A stretch of DNA of 38,002 nucleotides from Streptacidiphilus carbonis. GTDB taxonomy: Bacteria > Actinomycetota > Actinomycetes > Streptomycetales > Streptomycetaceae. Positions 30,775 to 38,002 of this stretch are shown here, piece by piece. The notes beneath the pieces are model-generated. The model worked only from the letters and a program-made list of their open reading frames with translations, was not told the DNA's origin and made no database searches. The stretch lies in NCBI RefSeq assembly GCF_000787775.1, contig NZ_BBPM01000037.1, forward strand, positions 1 to 38,002. The letters are read 5' to 3'. Each line of letters starts with the position of its first letter. The first letter of the stretch is position 1. The position numbers and the translations under genes are program-made.

Positions 30775-30837
30775 GGTTCCTCCCAAGGTCGCACAGTGAT
30801 CACCATCGTCGGTCGGGGCGGGCGCTGCTGCGAGTCG

Positions 30838-31881
30838 TCAGTCACCTTCGCGGGTCTCCCGGGTGGAGAGAAGCCGGCGCAGTGAGTAGAGGCGGGCGGG
30901 GTCGGCGTGGCCCTCGGCCACCCACGTGTCCAGGGCGCAGTCGGGTTCGTCGTGGCTGCAGGCGCGGGGGCAGCCCTCGGTGCCGGGGACCAGGTCGGGG
31001 AAGGCCAGGATGACCCGGCCCGGTTCGATGTGGGAGAGGCCGAAGGAGCGGAAGCCCGGGGTGTCGATGACCCAGCCGGGCTCATCCCCGCGAGCGGCGC
31101 CGGGGGCCGGGGGCAGCCGCAGGGCCAGCGCCGAGGTGGTGGTGTGCCGTCCGCGGCCGGTGACCGCGTTGACATGGCCGGTGGACCGCTGGTGCTCCGG
31201 TACCAGGGCGTTCACCAGGGTGGTCTTGCCCACCCCGGAGTGGCCGATGAACACCGTCGACAGCCCGCGCAGCTGCTCGCGGACCCGTTCGGCGCCCTCG
31301 TCGGCCAGGTCGTCACGGCGGGTGACGACGTGGGCGACGCCCAGCGGGGCGTAGATGTCCAGCAGCGGCTCGGGGGCGGCCAGGTCGGACTTGGTGAGCA
31401 CCAGCAGAGGGCGCAGTCCGGCGTCGTAGGCGGCCACCAGGCAGCGGTCGATCAGCCGGGCCCGGGGCTCCGGGTCGGCCAGTGCGATGACGATGGCCAG
31501 CTGGTCGGCGTTGGCGACCACGATCCGCTCGTACGGGTCGTCGTCGTCGGCCGTCCGGCGCAGCACCGAGGCGCGCTCCTCGACCCGGACGATCCGGGCC
31601 AGTACCCCGGGCTCCCCGGAGAGGTCGCCGACCAGGCCGACCCGGTCGCCGACGACCACGCCCTTGCGGCCCAGCTCCCGGGCCTTCATCGCGGAGATCT
31701 CCCGCTCGCGCTTGGTCCCGGCCTCGACCAGGCAGGTGAACCGGCCCCGGTCGACGGTGAGCACCATGCCCTCGGCGGCGTCCTCGTGGGTGGGCCTGGT
31801 CCGGGTCCGGGGCCGGGAGCCCTTGCGCGACGGGCGGGCGCGGATGTCGTCCTCGTCGGCGTCCTTGCCGTAGCGGCGCAT
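30838..31881 (-). CDS. rsgA: ribosome small-subunit-dependent GTPase RsgA
   Basis: 347 residues. RsgA is a circularly permuted GTPase that helps late 30S subunit maturation. The permutation is visible: G4 LTKSD (163-166) precedes G1 GHSGVGKT (213-220), which precedes G3 DTPG (273-276). An N-terminal OB-fold (about 40-105) follows a basic 30-residue leader, and the C-terminal zinc site is C304, C308, H310 and C315 in GCPRACSHDEPDC. It follows aroA by 8 bp on the same strand, so it is probably co-transcribed with aroA. Confidence 0.96.
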   Translation of the reverse strand: MRRYGKDADEDDIRARPSRKGSRPRTRTRPTHEDAAEGMVLTVDRGRFTCLVEAGTKREREISAMKARELGRKGVVVGDRVGLVGDLSGEPGVLARIVRVEERASVLRRTADDDDPYERIVVANADQLAIVIALADPEPRARLIDRCLVAAYDAGLRPLLVLTKSDLAAPEPLLDIYAPLGVAHVVTRRDDLADEGAERVREQLRGLSTVFIGHSGVGKTTLVNALVPEHQRSTGHVNAVTGRGRHTTTSALALRLPPAPGAARGDEPGWVIDTPGFRSFGLSHIEPGRVILAFPDLVPGTEGCPRACSHDEPDCALDTWVAEGHADPARLYSLRRLLSTRETREGD

Positions 31882-31889
31882 GCGGATCC

Positions 31890-33233
31890 TCAGCCCCTCG
31901 CCGACATCGGGGCGTTGTCCAGCATCGCGCTCCAGAGCCCGGGGAAGTCCGGCAGGGTCTTGGCGGTGGTGCCGACGTTCTCCACCTGGATCCCGGGGAC
32001 GACCAGGCCGACCACGGCGGCGGCGGTGGCCAGCCGGTGGTCCTCGTAGGTGTGGAACACGCCGCCGTGCAGCGGGCGCGGGTTGATCACCAGGCCGTCC
32101 TCGGTCTCGGCGACGTCGCCGCCCAGGGCGTTGAACTCGTCGGCGAGGGCCTTCAGCCGGTCGGTCTCGTGCATCCGCAGATGGGCGATGCCGCTGAGCC
32201 GGGACGGGGAGTCGGCCAGCGCGGCGACGGCGGCGACCACCGGCGCGAGCTCGCCGACGTCGTGCAGGTCGGCGTCCAGGCCGTGGACGCGTCCGCTGCC
32301 GGTGAAGCGCAGCCCCTCCGGGGTGGCCTCGCAGGAGCCGCCCATCCGGGTGAACAGTCCGCGCAGCTGGTCGCCGGGCTGGCTGGTGCGCTCCGGCCAG
32401 TCGCGGACGGTGACCGTACCGGCGGTGACCAGGGCGGCGGCCAGGAAGGGGGCGGCGTTGGAGAGGTCGGGTTCGACCACCAGGTCCCGGCCGAGCAGCG
32501 CGCCGGGAGTGACCCGCCAGACGTCCGGCTCGCCGCCGTCCTCGGGCGCGTCCACCTGGGCGCCGGCCGCGCGCAGCATCTCCACGGTCATCCGGATGTG
32601 CGGCAGCGAGGGGACCGGGTCGCCGGAGTGCCGGACCTCGACGCCCTGCTGGAACCGCGGTCCGGACAGCAGCAGCGCGCTGACGAACTGGGAGGACGAC
32701 GAGGCGTCCACGGTGACGGTGCCGCCGACCAGGCCGCCGGTGCCGTGCACGGTGAGCGGGAGCGCGCCCCGGCCCTCGTCCTCGATCCGCGCCCCCAGCG
32801 CGCGCAGTGCGCTGATCACGCCGCCGAGCGGGCGTTCGTACGAACGGGGGTCGCCGTCGAACTGCACCTCGCCGTCGGCGAGGGCCGCGACCGGCGGCAG
32901 GAAGCGCATCACCGTGCCGGCGTTGCCGACGTCCACGGTGGCCGGTCCGCTGAGCGGGTTGGGCAGCACCCTCCAGGCGTCACCGCCGCCCGACACCCCG
33001 CTGCTGCTGTTGAGAATGTCCTCGATGCCGACCCCGAGGGCGCGCAGCCCCTCGGCCATCAGCAGGCTGTCCCGGCTGCGCAGCGGGCGGCGGACATAGC
33101 CGGGCTGGTCGGCGAGGGCCGCCAGGACGAGGGCGCGATTGGTCGCCGACTTGGATCCGGGAACGGTGACGACCGCGTCGACTGGGTCGGTCGCGGTCGG
33201 TGCGGGCCACAGGGGTTCCAGAGTGCCGGTCAT
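31890..33233 (-). CDS. aroA: 3-phosphoshikimate 1-carboxyvinyltransferase (EPSP synthase)
   Basis: 447 residues. AroA condenses shikimate-3-phosphate with phosphoenolpyruvate in aromatic amino acid synthesis. Motifs: VPGSKSATNRA (25-34), DVGNAGTVMRFLPP (about 101-114), SSSSQFVSALLL, LHDVGELAPVVAAVAALA, LRMHETDRLKAL and TYEDHRLA. NAGT followed by MRF is the standard PEP-binding region. The ATG at 33233 has TAGGCT eight bases upstream on the minus strand and only a weak GGGA, so a leaderless or very short leader is likely. GAGCC-TATC-GGCTC (33241-33254) overlaps the promoter. rsgA follows within 8 bp. Confidence 0.96.
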   Translation of the reverse strand: MTGTLEPLWPAPTATDPVDAVVTVPGSKSATNRALVLAALADQPGYVRRPLRSRDSLLMAEGLRALGVGIEDILNSSSGVSGGGDAWRVLPNPLSGPATVDVGNAGTVMRFLPPVAALADGEVQFDGDPRSYERPLGGVISALRALGARIEDEGRGALPLTVHGTGGLVGGTVTVDASSSSQFVSALLLSGPRFQQGVEVRHSGDPVPSLPHIRMTVEMLRAAGAQVDAPEDGGEPDVWRVTPGALLGRDLVVEPDLSNAAPFLAAALVTAGTVTVRDWPERTSQPGDQLRGLFTRMGGSCEATPEGLRFTGSGRVHGLDADLHDVGELAPVVAAVAALADSPSRLSGIAHLRMHETDRLKALADEFNALGGDVAETEDGLVINPRPLHGGVFHTYEDHRLATAAAVVGLVVPGIQVENVGTTAKTLPDFPGLWSAMLDNAPMSARG

Positions 33234-33256
33234 GGGTCCCGAGCCTATCGGCTCGC

Positions 33257-33970
33257 TCAGCGGGTGAGCAGCCAGCGCGCCCCGGCGGCGAGACAGGCCA
33301 GGCCGATCAGCAGGAACAGTGTCACCCAGAGGAGTGCCGGGGTGCGGGTCAGCCGGCCCAACTGGTCCGCGTCCGAGTCCGGGGCACCGCCGTGGCGGCG
33401 TTTGCGCTGCAGTTCGACCACCGGTCGGACGCCCGAGAGCAGCAGGAACCAGACGCTCAGATAGGCGAAGGCCCCTTGGACCTGTTCGCTGCCGAACCAG
33501 GAGACGGCGAAGCAGATGCCGCCGGTGACCAGCACCGTCAGCGCCCCGTAGGCGTTCCTGATCATGATCAGGACGGCGATCAGCAGCCCGACCACGGCCC
33601 ACAGCAGGGCGGTGATGTGGCCGCCGGAGATCAGCCAGGCGCCGCCGAGGCCCAGCAGCGGCGGCGCGGAGTAGCCGGCGGCGGCGGTCAGCACCATGCC
33701 GGGGCCGTGCGGCTTGCCGGAGGAGACGGTGAGGCCCGAGGTGTCCGAGTGCAGGCGGATGCCGTGCAGCCTGCGCCGGGTCAGCACGGCGACCAGGCCG
33801 TGTCCGCCCTCGTGCGCGATGGTCACGACATTGCGGGTGTAGTGCCAGCTGAAGCGCGGCCAGACGGCCAGCAGGGCTATGGCTGCCGTCGCCCAGACGA
33901 TCGGCCCCGACGGGGCGGCCTGGACACCGGTGACCTGGTCCCAGACCTGGCTGATGCTCTGCGGGTGCAT
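33257..33970 (-). CDS. M50-family-like integral membrane metallopeptidase
   Basis: 237 residues. Zinc motif HEGGHG (HExxH) lies at about residues 60-65 within VVTIAHEGGHGLVAVLTRRRLHGIRL, followed by about five further membrane segments (for example MVLTAAAGYSAPPLLGLGGAWLI and ALLWAVVGLLIAVLIMI). This matches the M50-like family common next to aroA in Streptomyces; a site-2-protease role is plausible but unproven. The ATG at 33970 has GGAG seven bases upstream; the open frame continues to 34195 but the extension is Pro/Arg-rich and overlaps divergent regulatory DNA. It ends 24 bp from the aroA start, so the aroA promoter lies in that gap and the M50 3' end. Confidence 0.9.
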   Translation of the reverse strand: MHPQSISQVWDQVTGVQAAPSGPIVWATAAIALLAVWPRFSWHYTRNVVTIAHEGGHGLVAVLTRRRLHGIRLHSDTSGLTVSSGKPHGPGMVLTAAAGYSAPPLLGLGGAWLISGGHITALLWAVVGLLIAVLIMIRNAYGALTVLVTGGICFAVSWFGSEQVQGAFAYLSVWFLLLSGVRPVVELQRKRRHGGAPDSDADQLGRLTRTPALLWVTLFLLIGLACLAAGARWLLTR

Positions 33971-34098
33971 GGAAGTGCTCCAACTTTCCGGGGAACGACC
34001 CCCCGTACCCCCGCGTGGACCCGTGCAGGCGGGCGCGGGGCGAGCGGGCACCGGCCGGCGAACCGGAGCGGAGTGCCTTCGGTGGGGCGTCGACGGAC

Positions 34099-34135
34099 GG
34101 GGACGGACAGCGGGGACGGACCAACGGGGACGGAC
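34099..34135. repeat. three direct repeats of GGGGACGGAC between divergent genes
   Basis: Identical 10-mers start at 34099, 34112 and 34126, spaced 13 and 14 bp, in the 257-bp gap between the M50-like (-) and SRAP (+) genes. A partial unit (CGACGGACGG) precedes them. They may be protein-binding sites or a small minisatellite. Confidence 0.7.
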
Positions 34136-34227
34136 AGGGGAGAGGGAAGCCTCGCACGGAGGGATGTGGAACCGGTAGTCGCCGGTTCGGGCCACGGCTG
34201 ACAGTGTCCGGTGGCATGGTGGGGCGT

Positions 34228-34983
34228 ATGTGCGGTCGCTATGCGTCGAGTAGGAAGCCGGAGGACCTGGTCGGCCTGTTCGACGTGGCCTCGTGGGACC
34301 CGACCGAGGCCCTGGCCCAGAACTGGAACATCGGCCCGACCGACCCGGTGTACGCGGTGCTGGACCGGGCGGTCAGGGGGGAGCACCCCGAGCCGGTGCG
34401 GCAGCTTCGCACCTTGCGCTGGGGCCTGGTCCCGTCCTGGGCCAAGGACGCCCGGGGCGGCGCGCGGATGATCAACGCCCGGGTCGAGGGCATCCAGGAG
34501 AAGCCGTCGTTCCGGAAGGCGCTGGCCAAGCGCCGCTGCCTGATCCCGGCCGACGGCTACTACGAGTGGTTCACCCCGGAGGTCCCGCCCGGCACTCCCA
34601 AGTCCCGGATCAGGAAGCAGCCGCACTTCATCACCCCCGCCGACGGCTCGGTGCTGGCCATGGCCGGCCTCTACGAGTTCTGGCGGGACCGGGGCGTCCC
34701 CGACGACGACCCGGCCGCCTGGCTGTGCACCTGCACCATCGTCACCACCGCCGCCGAGCCCGCGCTGGCCGCCATCCACGACCGGATGCCGCTGCGGCTG
34801 CTCCCCGAGCACTGGGACGCCTGGCTGGACCCGGCCCTGGACGACGCCGACGAGGCCCGCGCCCTGCTGGCACCCCCGCCACCGGGGCTGATGGAGGCCC
34901 GACCGGTGTCGCCGGCCGTCGGCAACATCCGCAACAACGGACCGGAGCTGATCCGGCCGCTGGAGCCCGACGGACTCTTCTGA
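34228..34983 (+). CDS. SRAP domain protein (YedK/HMCES-like)
   Basis: 251 residues. The start is set by the invariant MCGRYA: Cys2 becomes N-terminal and forms the thiazolidine crosslink to abasic sites in single-stranded DNA. Other conserved sites are N34 in [18 protein letters not shown] (64-73), MINARVE with N83, E113 in GYYEWF and H184 in AAIHDRMPL, so all catalytic residues are present. The protein shields abasic sites during replication and can self-reverse. Longer in-frame starts upstream would bury Cys2 and are rejected. It stands alone 100 bp before sigR and diverges from the M50-like gene. Confidence 0.95.
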   Translation: MCGRYASSRKPEDLVGLFDVASWDPTEALAQNWNIGPTDPVYAVLDRAVRGEHPEPVRQLRTLRWGLVPSWAKDARGGARMINARVEGIQEKPSFRKALAKRRCLIPADGYYEWFTPEVPPGTPKSRIRKQPHFITPADGSVLAMAGLYEFWRDRGVPDDDPAAWLCTCTIVTTAAEPALAAIHDRMPLRLLPEHWDAWLDPALDDADEARALLAPPPPGLMEARPVSPAVGNIRNNGPELIRPLEPDGLF

Positions 34984-35021
34984 TGCACGTGCACAGATTT
35001 TTGACGCGCGAGCACGGACCC

Positions 35022-35048
35022 GGGAATGCGCGCAGGGGTCCCCTGGTT
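35022..35048 (+). promoter_or_regulatory. sigma-R-dependent autoregulatory promoter of sigR
   Basis: GGGAAT (35022-35027), exactly 18 bases, GTT (35046-35048): the full sigma-R consensus. It corresponds to sigRp2 of S. coelicolor, through which sigma-R amplifies its own operon after thiol oxidation. A second, constitutive promoter for the short form may be TAGTCT (35193-35198). Confidence 0.9.
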
Positions 35049-35248
35049 CACATGACTGTCGGTACCAGCAGCGTCAGTGGAAGGCAGTGCTCATGGTTTC
35101 AGCCGCATGCCCCGCCCGTCCCGAGGGCGTCGCGAGCTCCGTTCTGTCCTGGCCGCAGTGGCCGGTGGCGGGCGGCAAGACCGCGAGCCCGATAGTCTCC
35201 CTTGCGAGCGGGTCCACTCTCGTGGACCGGCCGTTTGTCGCTGAGGAG

Positions 35249-35983
35249 GTGGGTCCGGTCACCGGGACCGAGGACGAGACGGGGGCCGTGGTCGAGCCGA
35301 AGGCGGACGAGGACTTCGACGGCGACACCTTCAGGGCTGCCGCCGAGGAGACCGAGTCCGAGCGTTCGGCACGATTCGAACGGGATGCCCTGGGCTACCT
35401 GGACCAGCTGTACTCCGCCGCGCTGCGGATGACGCGGAACCCGGCCGATGCCGAGGATCTGCTGCAGGAGACGTTCGCCAAGGCGTTCGCCTCCTTCCAC
35501 CAGTTCCGTGAGGGCACCAACCTCAAGGCGTGGCTGTACCGCATCCTGACCAACACCTTCATCAACTCCTACCGGAAGAAGCAGCGCGAGCCGCAGCGGA
35601 CCGGCGCGGAGGAGATCGAGGACTGGCAGCTGGCGCGCGCCGAGTCGCACATGTCGACCGGTCTGCGCTCCGCCGAGACGGTGGCCCTGGACCACCTCCC
35701 GGACAGCGACGTGAAGGACGCGCTGCAGTCGATTCCGGAGGAGTTCCGGATCGCCGTGTATCTCGCGGACGTCGAGGGCTTCGCGTACAAGGAGATTGCC
35801 GACATCATGGGGACACCCATCGGTACGGTGATGTCCCGGCTCCACCGCGGTCGCAGGCAGCTGCGCGACCTGCTGGAGGACTACGCCCGCGACCGTGGGC
35901 TGGTCCCGGCTGGCAGCGGCGCCGGGACCGGTGTCACGCAGACTGGTCCCTCGCAGGACCTGGCGAAAGGCTCGGGCTCATGA
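35249..35983 (+). CDS. sigR: ECF sigma factor SigR (thiol-oxidative stress)
   Basis: 244 residues from the GTG at 35249, which gives the expected GPVTGT N-terminus. Region 2 (about 55-125) includes [38 protein letters not shown] in pieces typical of ECF12, and region 4 (about 165-225) includes [41 protein letters not shown]. SigR drives thioredoxin, mycothiol and protein-quality genes. The frame continues upstream without a stop to an ATG at 35093 with GGAAGG about eight bases before it, giving the N-terminally extended sigma-R' isoform known from S. coelicolor. The stop overlaps the rsrA ATG. A consensus sigma-R promoter lies upstream. Confidence 0.95.
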   Translation: MGPVTGTEDETGAVVEPKADEDFDGDTFRAAAEETESERSARFERDALGYLDQLYSAALRMTRNPADAEDLLQETFAKAFASFHQFREGTNLKAWLYRILTNTFINSYRKKQREPQRTGAEEIEDWQLARAESHMSTGLRSAETVALDHLPDSDVKDALQSIPEEFRIAVYLADVEGFAYKEIADIMGTPIGTVMSRLHRGRRQLRDLLEDYARDRGLVPAGSGAGTGVTQTGPSQDLAKGSGS

Positions 35984-36306
35984 GCTGCGGCAACCACCAC
36001 GACACCGCGTGCGGTGAGGTGCTCGACCACCTCTACGAGTACCTCGACAACGAGATGGGCGAGGGGGACTGCGCCAAGCTGAAGCAGCACTTCGACGAGT
36101 GCTCGCCGTGCCTGGCCCAGTACGGCCTGGAACAGGCCATCAAGGCGCTGGTGAAGCGCTCCTGCTGCGACACCGCGCCGTCGGACCTGCGCGGCAAGGT
36201 GCTGGCGCGGATCGAGCAGATCCGCGCGGGCGTGCCGGTCCAGGGCGACCTGGTCGGCGACGACCCGGTGGGCGCCGGAGCGCCGGCGGAGGCCGAACGC
36301 CGCTGA
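35980..36306 (+). CDS. rsrA: redox-sensing zinc anti-sigma factor RsrA
   Basis: 108 residues. The ZAS motif HFDECSPC gives H37, C41 and C44; C3, C11, C31 and the pair C62/C63 complete the RsrA cysteine set, with C11 and C44 the known trigger disulphide in S. coelicolor. Reduced, zinc-bound RsrA holds SigR inactive; oxidation releases it. The start ATG overlaps the sigR stop (ATGA), enforcing near-equal production. The C-terminal 25 residues are acidic and Gly/Pro/Ala-rich. A strong hairpin follows. Confidence 0.96.
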   Translation: MSCGNHHDTACGEVLDHLYEYLDNEMGEGDCAKLKQHFDECSPCLAQYGLEQAIKALVKRSCCDTAPSDLRGKVLARIEQIRAGVPVQGDLVGDDPVGAGAPAEAERR

Positions 36307-36352
36307 CGCCTTCGACGACTGACGCGGCGTCACCAAAAAAGCAGACGTGAAT

Positions 36353-36387
36353 CCGTGGCCCCGGGGCTTGACGCCCCGGGGCCACGG
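36353..36387 (+). terminator. terminator of the sigR-rsrA operon
   Basis: CCGTGGCCCCGGGGC (36353-36367) and GCCCCGGGGCCACGG (36373-36387) form a perfect 15-bp stem with loop TTGAC, 46 bp past the rsrA stop. There is no U-tract. Confidence 0.85.
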
Positions 36388-36491
36388 GTATTGACGGGGC
36401 GAAACACAGGTGCTTGCTCCAGTCCGCCTGGCGAACCCTGTGCGCGACGGGTCGTCGACGTGGGGCATCCCCTGATTGGAGCACCGCAGCA

Positions 36492-37931
36492 GTGGAGCAG
36501 AGCCGCCGCGCGCTCCCGACCGTGGCCAGGGTGTACGTCGCCCTGGTGGTCGCGGCCGCGCTGGGCTGGGTGCTGTCCGCACTGCCGCAGGTGCGGACCG
36601 CCGAGGCCTGGTCCAGGGCGGCCGTGCTGGCGCTGCTGTTCCTGGGCTGCGACCTCGTCGCCCGCAGCGCCGCCGCGGGCGACGAGGCCGCCCCGGCGGC
36701 CCACTTCCCGGTGCTGCTCGCGGGCGCGCTGCTGCTTCCGCCCTCCGCCGCCGCGCTGGTCGCGCTGCCGGCCGCGCTGCTGGCGCCCGCCGCGCCGCCG
36801 CGGGCGGTCCGCAGGTGCTGGAACGCGGCCCAGCTGGGCCTGTCCGCCTTCGCCGGCTCCTGCGCGTTCCGGGCGCTGGACGGCCACCGGCTGCTGGCCG
36901 GCGTGCACCTGCCGGCCGTGCTGCTGCCGGCCGGAGCGGCCGCGCTGGTCTTCTGCGCCGTCAACAGCCTGCTGATGGGCGGCATCCTGGCGGCGGCCGA
37001 GTCCGGCGGGCGGCGCCGGAACTGGTACCGCAGCCTGCTGCGCTGCCCCGCGTCGGCCTTCGGCCACGGCCTGGTCGGGCTGATGATGGCGGTGCTCTGG
37101 GAGGGCCCCTACGGCGCCTTCGCCGGGGTGCTGGCGCTGCTGCCGCTGGGCGTCGCCGGGTGGGTGTCGGCGCAGTCGCAGCGCGAGCGGGCGGCGCACC
37201 GGGCGACCGTGCGCGCCCTGGTGCAGGCGGTGGAGATCAAGGACGGCTACACCCGAGGACACAGCGAACGGGTGGGCCGCGCCGCCGTCCTGATGGCGGG
37301 TGAGCTGGGGATGGGGCCCGAGCGGGCGGCCTCGCTGCGGGTGGCCGGCACCCTGCACGACGTCGGCAAGCTGGGCGTGCCGACCCGGCTGCTGCGCAAG
37401 AGCGGTCCGCTCACCGACGAGGAGTACCGGCAGGTGGTGCTCCATCCCGAGTACGGCCATGAGCTGGTCCGCGGGATCGGCTTCCTGGGCGAGGCCAGGG
37501 CGGGGATCCTGCACCACCACGAGCGGATGGACGGCCGCGGCTACCCGCACGGCCTGTCCGGGACGGAGATCCCGGAGTTCGCCCGGGTGATCGCGGTGGC
37601 CGACGCCTTCGACTCGATGACCTCGACCCGCTCCTACCGGCGCGGCCGGCCGGTCGCCGAGGCGCTGGCCGAGCTGGAGCGCTGCGCGGGCAGCCAGTTC
37701 GACCCGGTCATGGTGACCGCGCTGGTCCGGGCCCTGCAGCGGACCCGGTGGCAGCCCGCGCTGCTGGGACGCGAGGGTGAGCAGCAGGCGCCCGAGGTGC
37801 CGCTGGGGGCGCGCGAGCCGCTGCCCCGGGTGCCGGCGCCCGCCGGGGCGCTCCGCGCGGGGGAGGCGGCCGGGGACCGCGGCGGCACGGGCGGTACCGG
37901 CGGACGTGCGTCGGCGTGGTGGCGGCGGTGA
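36492..37931 (+). CDS. membrane-anchored HD-GYP domain phosphohydrolase
   Basis: 479 residues, GTG start with GGAG ten bases upstream. About 230 N-terminal residues form a hydrophobic region with roughly six membrane segments. A cytoplasmic HD-GYP domain follows: HSERVGR (about 257), LHDVGKLGVP (about 288), HPEYGHEL, HHHERMDGRGYPHGLSG (about 339-355) and ADAFDSMTSTRSYR. HD, HH and DGxGYP are all present, so metal-dependent phosphodiesterase activity on a cyclic dinucleotide such as c-di-GMP is plausible. The last 60 residues are Pro/Gly/Arg-rich. TTGACG (36391-36396) past the sigR operon terminator could be its -35 element. Confidence 0.93.
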   Translation: MEQSRRALPTVARVYVALVVAAALGWVLSALPQVRTAEAWSRAAVLALLFLGCDLVARSAAAGDEAAPAAHFPVLLAGALLLPPSAAALVALPAALLAPAAPPRAVRRCWNAAQLGLSAFAGSCAFRALDGHRLLAGVHLPAVLLPAGAAALVFCAVNSLLMGGILAAAESGGRRRNWYRSLLRCPASAFGHGLVGLMMAVLWEGPYGAFAGVLALLPLGVAGWVSAQSQRERAAHRATVRALVQAVEIKDGYTRGHSERVGRAAVLMAGELGMGPERAASLRVAGTLHDVGKLGVPTRLLRKSGPLTDEEYRQVVLHPEYGHELVRGIGFLGEARAGILHHHERMDGRGYPHGLSGTEIPEFARVIAVADAFDSMTSTRSYRRGRPVAEALAELERCAGSQFDPVMVTALVRALQRTRWQPALLGREGEQQAPEVPLGAREPLPRVPAPAGALRAGEAAGDRGGTGGTGGRASAWWRR

Positions 37932-38002
37932 GCGGGGGATCCGGCGGACGGAGCGGCCGGCGGGGGAGCGGACCGGCTCCGCGCGACGCCTGGGGCATGG
38001 CC
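37928..38002 (+). CDS. start of a further gene, truncated by the window
   Basis: A GTG overlapping the HD-GYP stop codon (GTGA) opens 25 codons of Gly/Ser/Arg-rich sequence that run off the edge. The overlap is the usual sign of a coupled downstream gene, but nothing in these residues identifies a family. Start and reality are both tentative. Confidence 0.4.
   Translation, partial: MSGGSGGRSGRRGSGPAPRDAWGMA

Noticed and set aside
30775-30837. possible guanidine (mini-ykkC) riboswitch before sugE
   Set aside because: Only one ACGA-containing segment is present; the two tandem ACGR-loop hairpins needed are not found, and the gap is 63 bp.
36388-36491. possible cyclic dinucleotide riboswitch before the HD-GYP gene
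   Set aside because: The CACAGG and GCGAAC stretches vaguely recall such leaders, but no consistent stems or conserved core could be drawn in about 100 bases.

Overview
The window is a gene-dense, very GC-rich stretch of chromosome with strong G/C preference at third codon positions, frequent GTG starts, AGGAGG-type ribosome sites and many starts with no leader. Protein families and gene order (mrx1, uvrD2, wblC, ABC1 kinase, ThiF-like, WLM-type peptidase, DUF2342 ... hisN, rsgA, aroA, M50, SRAP, sigR, rsrA, HD-GYP) match the core chromosome of Streptomyces and relatives (S. coelicolor SCO5188 to about SCO5218, from memory). The organism is almost certainly a member of the Streptomycetaceae; genus cannot be fixed from sequence alone. 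No prophage, insertion sequence, CRISPR array or secondary-metabolite cluster is visible, so this is conserved housekeeping and stress-response territory, not an island.

Layout. 1-9250: partial endonuclease/exonuclease/phosphatase protein (-), an autoregulated PadR-ABC-FtsX cassette (+), an M20 dipeptidase, NudC, an orphan RsbW-like ATPase (-) and a divergent GntR regulator (+). 9265-13445: redox/antibiotic-stress block with mycoredoxin (-) behind a sigma-R-type promoter, uvrD2 (+), and wblC (whiB7) behind a long leader holding an upstream ORF and an intrinsic terminator, followed by a small basic protein. 13469-19085: ABC1/UbiB-like kinase and ThiF-like protein (-), metallopeptidase (+), Nudix and DUF2342 proteins (-). 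19315-24885: membrane-tailed SDR, moaE, a small membrane protein and a PDZ-Lon (S16) protease (+), a PPA1309-family protein (-), and an unusually short UPF0182 membrane protein (+). 24981-25302: two tandem initiator tRNA genes, each with its own terminator. 25756-30774: Sel1-repeat protein (+), DedA and Fur-family genes (-), hisN (-) divergent from a MarR gene (+), and sugE (-). 30838-33970: rsgA, aroA and an M50-like peptidase (-). 34228-38002: SRAP protein, sigR-rsrA with a consensus sigma-R autoregulatory promoter, an HD-GYP protein and the first codons of another gene (+).

How it works together. Two stress circuits stand out. The thiol-oxidative circuit is SigR/RsrA, with exact GGGAAT-N18-GTT promoters in front of both sigR and mrx1. 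The translation-stress circuit is WblC: a WhiB7-type AT-rich promoter, a 103-codon upstream ORF, and a terminator whose 5' arm can alternatively pair with a segment inside the last codons of that ORF. This is the architecture of uORF-mediated attenuation. Two further features deserve attention: a UPF0182 protein that has lost a central domain and its C-terminus, and two copies of a long Streptomyces-type palindromic repeat, each at a convergent gene junction.
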